The notes under the pieces: generated by a model
Told to the model about the DNA's origin: nothing
The model's input: the letters and a program-made list of their open reading frames with translations, nothing else
Databases searched by the model: none
Shown: piece after piece, positions 16,513 through 25,640 of the stretch
Position numbering within the stretch: the first letter of the stretch is position 1
Layout of the letters: each line of letters begins with the position of its first letter
DNA from: Anaeromyxobacter terrae
Lineage (GTDB): Bacteria > Myxococcota > Myxococcia > Myxococcales > Anaeromyxobacteraceae
Direction: 5' to 3'
Length of the DNA stretch: 64,000 nucleotides
NCBI RefSeq assembly: GCF_022690685.1
Contig: NZ_JALCYY010000004.1
Location: 95,156 to 159,155, forward strand
Program-made: the position numbers and the translations under genes

Positions 16513-18738
16513 ATGGGCGTCTCCGAAGAGATCCGCAAGAAGCTCCTCCCCCGCTTCCGCGAGACCACCGCGGATCGCGTGGAGAAGATCTCGGGCGCGC
16601 TGCTCGAGCTCGAGCGCGGCGCCGGCACGCCGGAGGCGCTCGAGGAGCTCGCGCGCGAGCTGCACACCCTGAAGGGCGAGGCCCGCATGATGGGCTTCGT
16701 CGGCATCTCCAGCGTGGTGCACGCGGCGGAGGACCTGCTCAAGGCGCTCCCCAAGGACAGCCCCGGCGAGCGGCTCGACGCGCTCCTCGAGGCGTGCGGC
16801 GCGATCGTGCCGATGCTCGACGCGACGGCGGACGGAGGGGACGCGGCGGGGAAGCTCGCGGAGTCCCTGCGCGCGCTCATCGCCGGACCGGAAGGCGCGC
16901 CGGAGCGCGCAGCGGAGACGACCGCGCCGGCGGCCTCGACCGCGACCGCGTCCCCGCCCGCGCCCCCGGCCGCGCCCGCGCGGCCGTCCGCCCAGTCGCC
17001 GGAGGCCCGGCTCGAGCTCCGCGGCGACAAGCCCGCGGCGTCGATCCGCGTGGACGTCGACCGGCTCGACGAGATCGCCGCGCTCGCCGGCGACGTGCTC
17101 GTCGAGGGCGAGCGCGCCATCCGCCGCTCCCGCGACCTCAACGCCCTGTTCGCGCGGTGGGGCCGGCTGTCCGACCGGGTGATCGCGCTCGCCGAGCGGC
17201 TCCGCGACGCCCGCACCGCCCGGCTCGTCGAGCAGATCGAGGGCGACGTCCACCTCCTCCGCTCGGACACGTTCCGGTTCGCGCGCACCCAGACCGAGGC
17301 AGCCTCCTCCTCCCAGGCGCAGTTCGGGATGCTCGCGGAGCGGATCGGCGAGGCGCGCCTCATCCCGCTCTCCGGGGTGCTCGCGGCGTTCCCCCTCGCC
17401 GCCCGCGACATGGCGCGCGAGCAGGGCAAGGAGGTCGAGTGCGTCGTGCGCGGCGGCGAGACCGGCGTCGACAAGGCGATCCTGCTCTCGCTCAACGACC
17501 CGCTCGTCCACCTGGTCCGCAACTGCGTCGATCACGGGCTCGAGACGCCCGCCGAGCGCGCGCAGGCGGGCAAGCCGCGCGCCGGCAAGATCGTCATCTC
17601 CGCGCGCGTCGACGGCGACCTGCTCGCCGTCACGGTGGCGGACGACGGGCGCGGCATCAGCCCGCAGAAGGTCCGCGCCTCCGCGCTGCAGAAGGGGATC
17701 ATCGGTGAGCAGCAGGCCGCGAGCCTGTCTTCGCGGAACGCGCTCGACCTCATCTTCACGCCGGGCTTCTCGACGCGCGAGCAGGCGGGCGAGACCAGCG
17801 GCCGCGGTGTCGGGCTCGACGTGGTGCGCAAGCGCGTCACCGCGCTCGGCGGATCGGTCACGGTCGAGTCCGAGCCCGGCAAGGGCGCGCGGTTCACGCT
17901 GCGCATGCCGCAGTCGCTCTCGCTCATGAAGGTCCTCCTCGTCCGCATCGACGAGGACGTCTACGGGATCCCCGCCGTCGACGTGGACAGCGTCGGCCGG
18001 CTCGACCCCAAGGAGGCGACGGAGGTCGCCGGGATCCGGGCCGTGCGCTACCGCGGGCGGCTCATGCCGGTGGTCGCGCTCGGGCCGCTCCTGTCGCTCA
18101 ACGGCGGCCCGCGCTCGAAGCGGCCGCTCGTGGCTTACGTGGTCCACGGGAACGAGGGGGCGGCGGTGGTCGTGGACGGGCTCCACGGCGAGCGCGAGGT
18201 GGCGGTGAAGGCGCCCGGCGCGTTCCTCAAGGGCATGCGCTTCGTGACCGGCGCCGCCGCGCTCGAGGATGGGCGCGTCGCGCTGCTCCTCTCGACCCCC
18301 GACATCGTGGCCGCGGCCCGCCGGCTCGCCTCGCCCGCCCTGGCGCGCGGTCGCGACCGGCGGCGCCTCCGGGTGCTCCTCGTGGACGACAGCGCGATCG
18401 CCCGCGAGGCGGAGGCGGCCCTGCTGCGCTCGCTCGGGCACGAGGTGGACGAGGCGGTGGACGGGGAGGACGGCTGGCGGAGGCTGCAGACCGGCAGCTA
18501 CCAGCTCCTCGTCACCGACGTGCAGATGCCGGTGCTCGACGGCATCGACCTCACCCGCCGGGTGAAGGCGACGCCGCGCTTCGTGAAGCTGCCCATCGTC
18601 ATCATGTCCTCGCTCTCCGCGCCCGAGGAGCGGCGCCGGGGGGTGGACGCCGGCGCCGACGCCTACATCGTGAAGGGTGAGCTCGAGGCCGAGAGCCTCG
18701 CCGCCACGCTCGAGCGGCTCTGCGGGGTCGGGGCGTGA
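16513..18738 (+). CDS. frzE: Hybrid CheA-CheY kinase, FrzE-like
   Basis: 741 residues. Domains in order: Hpt with His51 in LHTLKGEARMMG; an Ala/Pro linker about 130-170; dimerisation helices (IRVDVDRLDEIAALAGDVL); HATPase (HLVRNCVDHGLE, DDGRGI, GRGVGLDVV); CheW-like domain about 480-610; receiver about 616-741 with acceptor near Asp669 (LLVTDVQMP). Fusion of CheA to a C-terminal CheY is the hallmark of FrzE, where the receiver restrains the kinase and phosphate goes on to FrzZ. The FrzZ-like protein at 13527 is the obvious partner. Its stop overlaps the CheB start by four bases. Confidence 0.88.
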   Translation: MGVSEEIRKKLLPRFRETTADRVEKISGALLELERGAGTPEALEELARELHTLKGEARMMGFVGISSVVHAAEDLLKALPKDSPGERLDALLEACGAIVPMLDATADGGDAAGKLAESLRALIAGPEGAPERAAETTAPAASTATASPPAPPAAPARPSAQSPEARLELRGDKPAASIRVDVDRLDEIAALAGDVLVEGERAIRRSRDLNALFARWGRLSDRVIALAERLRDARTARLVEQIEGDVHLLRSDTFRFARTQTEAASSSQAQFGMLAERIGEARLIPLSGVLAAFPLAARDMAREQGKEVECVVRGGETGVDKAILLSLNDPLVHLVRNCVDHGLETPAERAQAGKPRAGKIVISARVDGDLLAVTVADDGRGISPQKVRASALQKGIIGEQQAASLSSRNALDLIFTPGFSTREQAGETSGRGVGLDVVRKRVTALGGSVTVESEPGKGARFTLRMPQSLSLMKVLLVRIDEDVYGIPAVDVDSVGRLDPKEATEVAGIRAVRYRGRLMPVVALGPLLSLNGGPRSKRPLVAYVVHGNEGAAVVVDGLHGEREVAVKAPGAFLKGMRFVTGAAALEDGRVALLLSTPDIVAAARRLASPALARGRDRRRLRVLLVDDSAIAREAEAALLRSLGHEVDEAVDGEDGWRRLQTGSYQLLVTDVQMPVLDGIDLTRRVKATPRFVKLPIVIMSSLSAPEERRRGVDAGADAYIVKGELEAESLAATLERLCGVGA

Positions 18739-19757
18739 CCCCTCCACAGGCCCGGCGGGTCCGCGTCCTCGTCGCGGACGACTCCGCCTTGTTCCGCGAG
18801 CTCCTCTCCGGCGTGGTCGCGGACGGCCCGGGGTTCGAGGTCGTCGCCGTCGCGGCCGACGGGCACGCCGCCGCCGCGCTCGCGCGCCAGCACCGGCCCG
18901 ACGTCATCACGATGGACCTCAACATGCCCGAGGCCGACGGCTACGCGGGCATCGCGCGGATCATGGCGGAGACGCCCACGCCGATCCTCGTCCTCACCGG
19001 GAACCCCGCCGAGGCGGTCGGGTTCCGCGCGCTCTCGCTCGGCGCGCTCGACATCCTCGAGAAGCCGCACGCGACGACCGACCTCGAGACGTACGGACGG
19101 CAGCTCCGCTCGCGCCTCAGGCTCCTCGCCGGCGTGAAGGTGATCCGCCACCTGCGCGGGCTGCGCGCGGAGGGCGAGCCGCCGCCGCGGCGGACCGCAG
19201 GCACGGACCTCGTCGTCATCGGCGCCTCGCTCGGCGGCCCGCGCGCGCTCGTGTCGCTCCTGCGCGGGCTCGCGCCGGCCTTCCCGGCGCCGGTCGCGAT
19301 CGTGCAGCACATCGCGGACGGGTTCACCGAGGGGCTCGCGGCCTGGCTCGCCACCGAGACCCGGCTCGACGTGAGGGAGGCGCGGGACGGGGACCCGCTC
19401 GCGCCCGGCCGGATCGTGCTCGCCCCCTCCGGGCGCCACCTCGTCGTCGCCGACGGCGCGGCTCGGCTCTCCGACGCCCCGCCCTTCGAGACGTTCAAGC
19501 CGTCGGTGACGCCGCTGTTCCTCTCCGCCGCCCGCGAGCACGGCGCGCGCGCCTGCGGCGTCATCCTCACCGGCATGGGCCGTGACGGCGCCGAGGGGCT
19601 GCGCGCCATCCGCGCCGCGGGCGGACCGACCATCGCGCAGGACGAGGCGACGAGCGCGGTGTTCGGGATGCCGCGCGCGGCCATCGAGCTCGGGGCGGTC
19701 GATCGCGTGCTGCCGCTCGAGGCGATCCCTGGCGCGCTCCTGGAGCTGACCCGGTGA
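18735..19757 (+). CDS. frzG: CheB methylesterase, FrzG-like
   Basis: 340 residues with a GTG start coupled to frzE. The N-terminal receiver (1 to about 125) has acceptor Asp61 (VITMDLNMPEADG). The methylesterase/deamidase domain (about 155-340) shows the catalytic triad: Ser near 165 (GASLGGP), His near 192 (VQHI) and Asp near 284 (GMGRDGAEGL). It removes methyl groups from the receptor. Unlike short stand-alone esterases it keeps its regulatory receiver. Confidence 0.9.
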   Translation: MTPPQARRVRVLVADDSALFRELLSGVVADGPGFEVVAVAADGHAAAALARQHRPDVITMDLNMPEADGYAGIARIMAETPTPILVLTGNPAEAVGFRALSLGALDILEKPHATTDLETYGRQLRSRLRLLAGVKVIRHLRGLRAEGEPPPRRTAGTDLVVIGASLGGPRALVSLLRGLAPAFPAPVAIVQHIADGFTEGLAAWLATETRLDVREARDGDPLAPGRIVLAPSGRHLVVADGAARLSDAPPFETFKPSVTPLFLSAAREHGARACGVILTGMGRDGAEGLRAIRAAGGPTIAQDEATSAVFGMPRAAIELGAVDRVLPLEAIPGALLELTR

Positions 19758-21253
19758 GGCCGATCGCGCCCGAGGACCTGACGCAGCTCGCCGCGCTCCT
19801 CAAGGAGCGGGTCGGGCTGCACGTGCGCCAGGACGGCCACTCTGCGCTCCGCCTCGCGCTCGGCGCGCGGCTCGAGGAGCTCGGGCCCTCCGCGCCGGAC
19901 GCCCGCGCCTACCTGGCGATCCTGCGCTCTCAGGACAGCGGCGACGAGGAGCTCAGGCGGCTGCTCCCGCTCGTCACCGTCGGCAAGACGAGCTTCTTCC
20001 GCGACGAGCGCCAGTTCCGCGCGCTCGAGGCGCTGCTCCCCGGACTCGTCGCGCGCGCGCGCGGCGGCGGCCGGCGCGTCTCGATCTGGTCGGCCGGCTG
20101 CGCCACCGGCGAGGAGCCGTACTCCATCGCGATGACCGCGGAGGTCGCCGGGGCGGAGCCCGAGCACCTCGAGCTCCTCGCCACCGACGTGAACCCGGAG
20201 GCGGTCGCGCAGGCCGCGCGCGGCGCGTACGACGCCCGGCGCGTGCGCGAGATCCCCGAGGCGCTCCGCGAGCGTCACTTCGATCGCGACGGCGATCGCC
20301 ACCACGTGCGCGCGAGCCTCCGCCGGTTCATCACGGCGATCCGCCCGCACAACCTGGTCTCGGGCGTCATGCCGCGCCCCGAGGGCGGCTGGGACGTCAT
20401 CTTCTGCCGCAACGTCATCATCTACTTCGATACGCCCACGACGCAGCACGTGCTCACGCACTTCCTCCACGCGCTCACGCCGGGCGGCTACCTGTTCCTC
20501 GGCTACTCCGAGTCCCTCTTCCGCATCTTCGAGGGGTTCGAGCTCACCGAGGTGGCCGGGGCGTTCCTCTACCGGCGGCCGGAGACGCCGCGCACGACGC
20601 CGCTCCCGGCGCCGCGCTCGACCCGCCCGGCGAGGCCCTTGCCGTCCGCGCCGCCGCTGGTCCGCCACGTGACGCTGCCCCCGGCGGCGCCGCCGCGCCT
20701 CCCCACTCCCGCGCCGGTGCCCGCGCCGCAGCCGCCGCTCGCGCCCCAGGAGTACCTCGACGGCGCGGTCGCGCTGTTCGCCGAGGGGCGCTTCGGAGCC
20801 GCGCGCGAGCTGCTCGAGCGGCTCCTCGAGAAGGGCGGCGAGGACCTGGCGGTGCGGCTCACGCTCGCGAACCTGTACGGCGTCCTCCGGCAGACCGATC
20901 GGGCGCGCGAGTGCTACGTGGCCGCGCTCCAGCTCGAGCCGCTCAGCGCCGAGGCGCACCTCTTCTTCGGGATCCACCTGCTCGCCGAGGGCGAGGCCGA
21001 GGGGGCCGCGCTCGAGCTCTCGCGGGCCCTCTTCCTCGACCCCGACCTCGCGCTCGCGCACTACTGGCTCGGGCGCTGCCGCGAGGCGCAGCGCGATCCG
21101 GACCGCGCGCGGCTCGCCTACCGGAACGCCCTCGCCGCGCACGCCCGCCGGCCGGAGGGGAAGCGGCAGGCGTTCCTGGGCTACTATCCGGACGTCCCCG
21201 AGGACGGCGCCGCGTTCGTCCGCGCCGCGCAGTACGCCCTCGCCGCGCTGTGA
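19754..21253 (+). CDS. frzF: CheR methyltransferase with TPR tail, FrzF-like
   Basis: 499 residues, start (GTG) overlapping the CheB stop. The CheR domain (1 to about 275) has the SAM site SAGCATGEEPYSIAM and the CheR motif FCRNVIIYFD. A Pro-rich linker (about 278-330) leads to a C-terminal TPR region (about 335-470: YLDGAVALFAEGRFGAARELL, AHYWLGRCREAQRDPDRARLAY). M. xanthus FrzF has the same CheR-TPR fusion, and the TPRs there tune which receptor sites are methylated. The CheB-then-CheR order also matches frzG-frzF. Confidence 0.88.
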   Translation: MRPIAPEDLTQLAALLKERVGLHVRQDGHSALRLALGARLEELGPSAPDARAYLAILRSQDSGDEELRRLLPLVTVGKTSFFRDERQFRALEALLPGLVARARGGGRRVSIWSAGCATGEEPYSIAMTAEVAGAEPEHLELLATDVNPEAVAQAARGAYDARRVREIPEALRERHFDRDGDRHHVRASLRRFITAIRPHNLVSGVMPRPEGGWDVIFCRNVIIYFDTPTTQHVLTHFLHALTPGGYLFLGYSESLFRIFEGFELTEVAGAFLYRRPETPRTTPLPAPRSTRPARPLPSAPPLVRHVTLPPAAPPRLPTPAPVPAPQPPLAPQEYLDGAVALFAEGRFGAARELLERLLEKGGEDLAVRLTLANLYGVLRQTDRARECYVAALQLEPLSAEAHLFFGIHLLAEGEAEGAALELSRALFLDPDLALAHYWLGRCREAQRDPDRARLAYRNALAAHARRPEGKRQAFLGYYPDVPEDGAAFVRAAQYALAAL

Positions 21254-21261
21254 GGAGAACG

Positions 21262-21645
21262 ATGGCCGAGAAGAAGCGCATCCTGCTCCTCGACGACTCG
21301 ACGATCACGCTCGAGATGGAGAAGGCCGTGCTCGAGGAACGCGGCTACAAGGTCGCGATCGCCTCGAACCTGCTCGAGTTCCAGGCGCACCTCGACGGCT
21401 TCCAACCGGAGATCATCCTCACCGACCTCATGATGCCGGACATCTCCGGCAAGGACATCGTCCGCGTCCTGAAGCAGGACTTCCACACCGAGAAGATCCC
21501 GATCATCCTCTTCAGCTCGAAGGGCGACGACGAGCTCGCGGAGATCTCCGAGCAGGCGGGCGCCGACGGCTTCCTCTCCAAGTCGCACGGCATCGACCGG
21601 CTCGGCGACATGGTCGACGAGATGGTGGACTCGATCCTGTGGTAG
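21262..21645 (+). CDS. Single-domain response regulator at end of Frz-like operon
   Basis: 127-residue receiver with Asp11-Asp12, acceptor Asp55 (IILTDLMMPD), SSKG switch region and Lys in FLSKSHG. No output domain. It lies eight bases after the CheR-TPR gene with a GAGGAG ribosome site, so it is probably the last gene of the operon. M. xanthus has single receivers such as FrzX that act with Frz, but none I know of sits at this position; equivalence is unproven. Confidence 0.85.
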   Translation: MAEKKRILLLDDSTITLEMEKAVLEERGYKVAIASNLLEFQAHLDGFQPEIILTDLMMPDISGKDIVRVLKQDFHTEKIPIILFSSKGDDELAEISEQAGADGFLSKSHGIDRLGDMVDEMVDSILW

Positions 21646-21691
21646 GCGCTGCCGCCCGCGGCGTCCCGCAGGTAGAAGTCCCCACGATTGC

Positions 21692-21720
21692 TTGAAGATC
21701 CCGGGGGGCGCGTGCTACCT
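21692..21720 (+). promoter_or_regulatory. Promoter upstream of yebC
   Basis: TTGAAG at 21692-21697, 17-base spacer, CTACCT at 21715-21720. Predicted start near 21727, giving a leader of about 43 bases to the ATG at 21770. Confidence 0.55.
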
Positions 21721-21769
21721 CGGAGGCGGGATCGCGCGTGGGTCGCGGCCCGCCGAGGGGAGCGCCGCC

Positions 21770-22516
21770 ATGTCCGGCCACAACCGATGGTCCAAGATCA
21801 AGCGCCACAAGCAGGCGCAAGGGGCGGCCAAGGGCAAGCTCTTCTCGAAGGTCATCAAGGAGATCACCGTCGCCGCGCGCATGGGCGGCGGCGACCTCGC
21901 GGGCAACCCGCGCCTCCGCGCAGCGATTGACGCGGCCAAGGAGGCGAACATGCCGCAGGAGAACGTGACCCGCGCGGTGAAGAAGGGCACGGGCGAGCTC
22001 GAGGGCGTCTCCTACGAGGAGGTCGTCTACGAGGGGTACGGGCCCGGCGGGGTGGCGATGATCGTCGAGTGCCTCACCGACAACCGGAACCGCACCGCTG
22101 GCGACGTCCGCTCCTCGCTCGCGAAGGGCGGCGGGAACCTCGCCGCCGAGGGCGCGGTGGCGTGGAACTTCGACCGGCGCGGCGTCGTCGAGGTGAAGCC
22201 CGGCCCGACCGAGGACGAGGTCACCGAGGCGGCGATCGAGGCGGGGGCGGAGGACGTCGTGAGCCTCGGCGCGGACGGGTTCGAGGTGCGCACGCTGCCG
22301 AACGACCTCCACGGCGTCGCGGCGGCGCTCGAGAAGAGGCTCCCGCTGGGCGCCCGCCGCCTGACCTTCATCCCCAGGGAGACGCTGCGGCTCTCCGATC
22401 CCGACAAGGCGCGGTCCATGCTGAAGCTCATGGACATGCTCGAGGACCTCGAGGACGTCCAGAACGTCCACGCGAACTTCGAGATCGACGACGAGCTGAT
22501 GGAGCGGCTCGCCTGA
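21770..22516 (+). CDS. YebC/PmpR-family regulator
   Basis: 248 residues, full family length. Opens with the family signature MSGHNRWSKIKRHKQAQ, followed by GKLFSKVIKEITVAAR and the KEANMPQENVTRAVKKG helix. The acidic C-terminal domains follow (EDVQNVHANFEID near the end). YebC proteins act as DNA-binding regulators, and some members relieve ribosome stalling at proline runs; both roles are known for the family. The EF-P gene at 60257 concerns the same stalling problem but is far away. The start is the ATG that gives the conserved N-terminus. Confidence 0.92.
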   Translation: MSGHNRWSKIKRHKQAQGAAKGKLFSKVIKEITVAARMGGGDLAGNPRLRAAIDAAKEANMPQENVTRAVKKGTGELEGVSYEEVVYEGYGPGGVAMIVECLTDNRNRTAGDVRSSLAKGGGNLAAEGAVAWNFDRRGVVEVKPGPTEDEVTEAAIEAGAEDVVSLGADGFEVRTLPNDLHGVAAALEKRLPLGARRLTFIPRETLRLSDPDKARSMLKLMDMLEDLEDVQNVHANFEIDDELMERLA

Positions 22517-22610
22517 GGCGGGCGGGGGCGGCGGCGAGGCGCCGCGCGGGCCGAGGGCTCGCGGGGTGAGCGGGGACCGGCCGAGGCGGCGTGAGGATCC
22601 GGGAGGCTGC

Positions 22611-23915
22611 GTGCGGGCGTACGAGATCATCCACCGCAAGCGCGACGGGGCGTCGATCCCGCCCGATGCCATCGCCGCGCTCGTCGACGGCTTCACGCGC
22701 GGCGAGATCCCCGACTACCAGATGGCCGCCTTCTGCATGGCGGTGTTCTTCCGCGGCATGGACGAGGGCGAGGTCCGCGCGCTCACCGAGGCGATGCTGC
22801 GCTCCGGCGACGTGCTCGACCTCTCCGACGTCCCGGGCGCCAAGGTCGACAAGCACTCCACCGGCGGGGTGGGGGACAAGGTCTCCCTCGCCCTCGCTCC
22901 GCTCGCCGCCGCCTGCGGCGTCAAGGTGCCCATGATCTCCGGGCGCGGCCTCGGCCACACCGGAGGGACGCTCGACAAGCTCGAGGCCATCCCCGGCTTC
23001 CGGGTGGACCTGCCGGTCGAGACGTTCCGCGCGCTCGTCCGCGACGTCGGCGCCTGCCTCGTCGGCCAGACCGCCCGGCTCGCGCCGGCGGACCGGAAGC
23101 TCTACGCGCTCCGCGACGTGACCGCGACGGTCGAGTCGATCCCGCTCATCGCGGCTTCCATCATGTCGAAGAAGCTCGCCGAGGGGATCGACGCGCTCGT
23201 GCTCGACGTGAAGGTAGGCTCGGGAGCGTTCATGAAGCGGATCGAGGACGCGCGCGCCCTCGCGCGGACCCTCGCCGGGATCGGGCGCGGCATGGGCAAG
23301 CGCGTCTCCGCGGTCCTCACGCGCATGGACGAGCCGCTCGGCCGGGCGGTCGGGAACGCGCTCGAGGTCGAGGAGACGCTGGCGCTCCTCGGCGGCGGGG
23401 GGCCGCCGGACCTGCGCGAGGTGACGGTCGAGCTCACCGCCGAGATGCTGGTCCTCGGCGCCGCCGCGCCGGACCTCGCCGCCGCGCGGGCCCGGGTCGA
23501 GGTGGCCATCGCCGACGGGAGCGGCCTCGCGAAGCTCGAGCAGATCGTGCGGGCCCAGGGCGGCGACGCGGCGGTGCTCCGCGATCCCGGGCGGCTGCCG
23601 CGCGCCCCGGCGCGCTACGACGTCGCCGCGCCCGCGGCCGGGTTCGTGACGGAGATCGACGCGGAGGCCATCGGCCTCGCCGCGGTGGCGCTCGGCGCGG
23701 GGCGGGCGCGCGTCGAGGACCGCGTCGACCCGGCGGTCGGGATCGTCGTCGCGAAGAAGCTCGGCGACCGCGTCGAGCGGGGCGAGCCGCTCTGCACCGT
23801 GCACGCGGGCGAGCGCAGCGAGGCCCGCGAGCGGATCGCCGCGCGCCTCGCCGCCGCATACCGGATCGGCCCCGTCGCGCCCGCGGCCAGGCCGCTCGTG
23901 CTCGAGCGGCTGTAG
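22611..23915 (+). CDS. Pyrimidine-nucleoside / thymidine phosphorylase
   Basis: 434 residues, usual family length. Splits thymidine or uridine plus phosphate into base and (deoxy)ribose-1-phosphate in nucleoside salvage. Shows the phosphate-binding KHSTGGVGDKVSL and the family signature SGRGLGHTGGTLDKLE, plus KLAEGIDALVLDVKVGSGAFMK. Deciding whether it is Pdp (broad) or DeoA (thymidine) needs alignment of the specificity loop. Start: GTG at 22611 after GGGAGG gives the typical RAYEIIHRKRDG opening; a GTG at 22566 would add 15 atypical residues. It is nine bases ahead of the purine phosphorylase gene. Confidence 0.9.
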   Translation: MRAYEIIHRKRDGASIPPDAIAALVDGFTRGEIPDYQMAAFCMAVFFRGMDEGEVRALTEAMLRSGDVLDLSDVPGAKVDKHSTGGVGDKVSLALAPLAAACGVKVPMISGRGLGHTGGTLDKLEAIPGFRVDLPVETFRALVRDVGACLVGQTARLAPADRKLYALRDVTATVESIPLIAASIMSKKLAEGIDALVLDVKVGSGAFMKRIEDARALARTLAGIGRGMGKRVSAVLTRMDEPLGRAVGNALEVEETLALLGGGGPPDLREVTVELTAEMLVLGAAAPDLAAARARVEVAIADGSGLAKLEQIVRAQGGDAAVLRDPGRLPRAPARYDVAAPAAGFVTEIDAEAIGLAAVALGAGRARVEDRVDPAVGIVVAKKLGDRVERGEPLCTVHAGERSEARERIAARLAAAYRIGPVAPAARPLVLERL

Positions 23916-23924
23916 GAGAAGCCC

Positions 23925-24773
23925 ATGACCCATCGCGCTGACCTCTCCACGCGCCTCTCCTACGCCCTCGCCTGGATCCGGGGGAAGACCGACCTCGCGC
24001 CCGAGGCCGGGCTCGTGCTCGGCTCGGGCCTCGGCGACTTCGTCGACCGGCTCGAGCGGGCGGTGTCGATCCCCTACGAGGAGATCCCGTCCTTCCCGGT
24101 CTCGCGCGTGCCGGGGCACGCGGGACGCCTCGTCGTCGGCGAGCTCGCCACGCCGGGCGGGCGGGTCGCGGTCGTCGCGATGCAGGGGCGGGTGCACGGG
24201 TACGAGGGTTGGAGCGGCGCGGACGTGGCCTTCGGGGCGCGCGTGCTCTGTGCGCTGCCCGTGAAGCTGCTCCTCGTGACGAACGCGGCGGGCGGGGTGA
24301 ACCCGGCGTACGCGCCGGGAGATCTCGTCCGGATGGTCGACCACCTGAACCTCTCCGGGATGAACCCGCTCGTGGGCGAGAACGACGAGCGGATCGGGCC
24401 GCGCTTCCCCGATCTGTCGGAGGCGTACGACGCGCGCCTCGGCGCGCTGCTCGACGAGGCCGCGGCGGAGCGCGGCGTGCCGCTCCGGCGCGGCGTCTAC
24501 GCCTGCATGCCGGGCCCGTCCTACGAGACGCCGGCGGAGATCCGGATGCTGCGGCTGCTCGGCGCGGACCTCGTCGGGATGTCCACCGTGCCCGAGGTCA
24601 TCGCGGCGCGGCACATGGGCGTGCCGGTCGCCGGGATCTCCGTGGTGACGAACCTCGCCGCAGGGCTCTCCCGCCGGCCGCTGTCGCACGAGGAGGTCGC
24701 GGAGACGGCTGGGCGGGTCAAGGACCGCCTGGCCGCCGTCGTGGAAGGGTTCCTCCCCAGAGCGGTTCGTTGA
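23925..24773 (+). CDS. Purine nucleoside phosphorylase (trimeric class)
   Basis: 282 residues. Phosphorolysis of inosine/guanosine and deoxy forms. Motifs of the trimeric PNP class are seen: LVLGSGLGDF, VPGHAGRLVVG, AMQGRVHGYEGW, LVTNAAGGVNP, DLVRMVDHLNLSGMNPL, YACMPGPSYETPAE and MSTVPEVIAARHMG. It lies directly after the pyrimidine phosphorylase, forming a salvage pair. The last four bases overlap the -35 box of the next promoter. Confidence 0.93.
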   Translation: MTHRADLSTRLSYALAWIRGKTDLAPEAGLVLGSGLGDFVDRLERAVSIPYEEIPSFPVSRVPGHAGRLVVGELATPGGRVAVVAMQGRVHGYEGWSGADVAFGARVLCALPVKLLLVTNAAGGVNPAYAPGDLVRMVDHLNLSGMNPLVGENDERIGPRFPDLSEAYDARLGALLDEAAAERGVPLRRGVYACMPGPSYETPAEIRMLRLLGADLVGMSTVPEVIAARHMGVPVAGISVVTNLAAGLSRRPLSHEEVAETAGRVKDRLAAVVEGFLPRAVR

Positions 24774-24798
24774 AAAGAGTGGCCCCGCGCTGCTAGCG
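24770..24798 (+). promoter_or_regulatory. Promoter of PilZ-cytidine deaminase pair
   Basis: TTGAAA at 24770-24775, 17-base spacer, CTAGCG at 24793-24798. It begins inside the last codons of the purine phosphorylase gene. A GGGGAGGG ribosome site follows before the ATG at 24820. This lets the PilZ gene be expressed apart from the two phosphorylases. Confidence 0.6.
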
Positions 24799-24819
24799 TC
24801 CCGCCGGGGAGGGCCGAGC

Positions 24820-25188
24820 ATGGACGATCGTCTGCCGCCGAAGAACGTCGTCGCCGACCTGGCCGAGCGGGACCGAGAGGCGGACCGGCGCGAGAGCGAG
24901 CGCATCCCCATCCACCTGCTGGTGCGCGACGCGGCGCTCGGCGGGTCGTTCGAGCCGTACGAGGGCAACCTCGGCCTCGGCGGCGTGTTCTTCGGGGGGC
25001 CGCACCCGCCCACGGGGAGCCGCATCGAGCTCCGGTTCCTCATCCCCGGGACGAAGCACGAGGTCGAGGCGACCGGCGAGGTGCTGCGCGTATCGCTCGA
25101 GGGGGCGCGCTTCGGCGCGCACGTGAAGTTCGTCGACATGCCGCTCGCTTCCGAGCTCGCCATCGCGCGCTTCCTGCAGGACGAGTGA
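24820..25188 (+). CDS. Single-domain PilZ protein
   Basis: 122 residues, one PilZ domain with a 20-residue charged N-terminal tail. The c-di-GMP-binding arginine motif is present (Arg24 and Arg28 in RRESER). The second motif (D/N-x-S-x-x-G) reads NLGLGG from Asn50, with Gly in place of Ser, so ligand binding may be weak or lost. It resembles the small PilZ domains expanded in myxobacteria. Its stop overlaps the cytidine deaminase start (GTGA). A role in motility or pilus control is plausible from the wider locus but not shown by its direct neighbours. Confidence 0.85.
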   Translation: MDDRLPPKNVVADLAERDREADRRESERIPIHLLVRDAALGGSFEPYEGNLGLGGVFFGGPHPPTGSRIELRFLIPGTKHEVEATGEVLRVSLEGARFGAHVKFVDMPLASELAIARFLQDE

Positions 25189-25598
25189 GCGCGCGCTCGG
25201 GAAAGAGCGGCGACGCGGCCGCGCTCGCCCGCGCCGCGCGCGCCGCGCGCAGGCGGGCCTACGCGCCCTACTCGAGCTTCCGGGTCGGGGCCGCGGTGCG
25301 CGCGGGTGGCGCCGTGCACTCGGGGTGCAACGTCGAGAACGCGAGCTACGGCCTCACCGTGTGCGCGGAGCGGGTGGCGGTCGCCACCGCGGTGGCCGCC
25401 GGCGCGCGCCGGCTCGACGGGATCGCCGTGGCGAGCGGGACGGACGAGCCGACCCCGCCGTGCGGGATGTGCCTCCAGACGCTCGCCGAGTTCGCTGGGC
25501 CCGAGCTGCCCGTCCGGCTCGTCGGGGCGCGCGGCGGCACGGTCGACACGACGCTCGGCGAGCTCCTCCCGCGCGCGTTCACGAAGCGCTTCCTCTGA
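25185..25598 (+). CDS. cdd: Cytidine deaminase
   Basis: 137 residues, the short homotetrameric type. Converts (deoxy)cytidine to (deoxy)uridine, the substrate of the pyrimidine phosphorylase upstream. Zinc ligands and the catalytic acid are readable: Cys60 and Glu62 in VCAER, Cys93 and Cys96 in PPCGMC. The substrate loop NVENASYGLTVCAER is canonical. Start GTG overlaps the PilZ stop by four bases. Confidence 0.94.
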   Translation: MSARSGKSGDAAALARAARAARRRAYAPYSSFRVGAAVRAGGAVHSGCNVENASYGLTVCAERVAVATAVAAGARRLDGIAVASGTDEPTPPCGMCLQTLAEFAGPELPVRLVGARGGTVDTTLGELLPRAFTKRFL

Positions 25599-25640
25599 GC
25601 GTGGCCCCGCCGGCGCCGGGGCCGTTCCTGCGCGGCGCGT

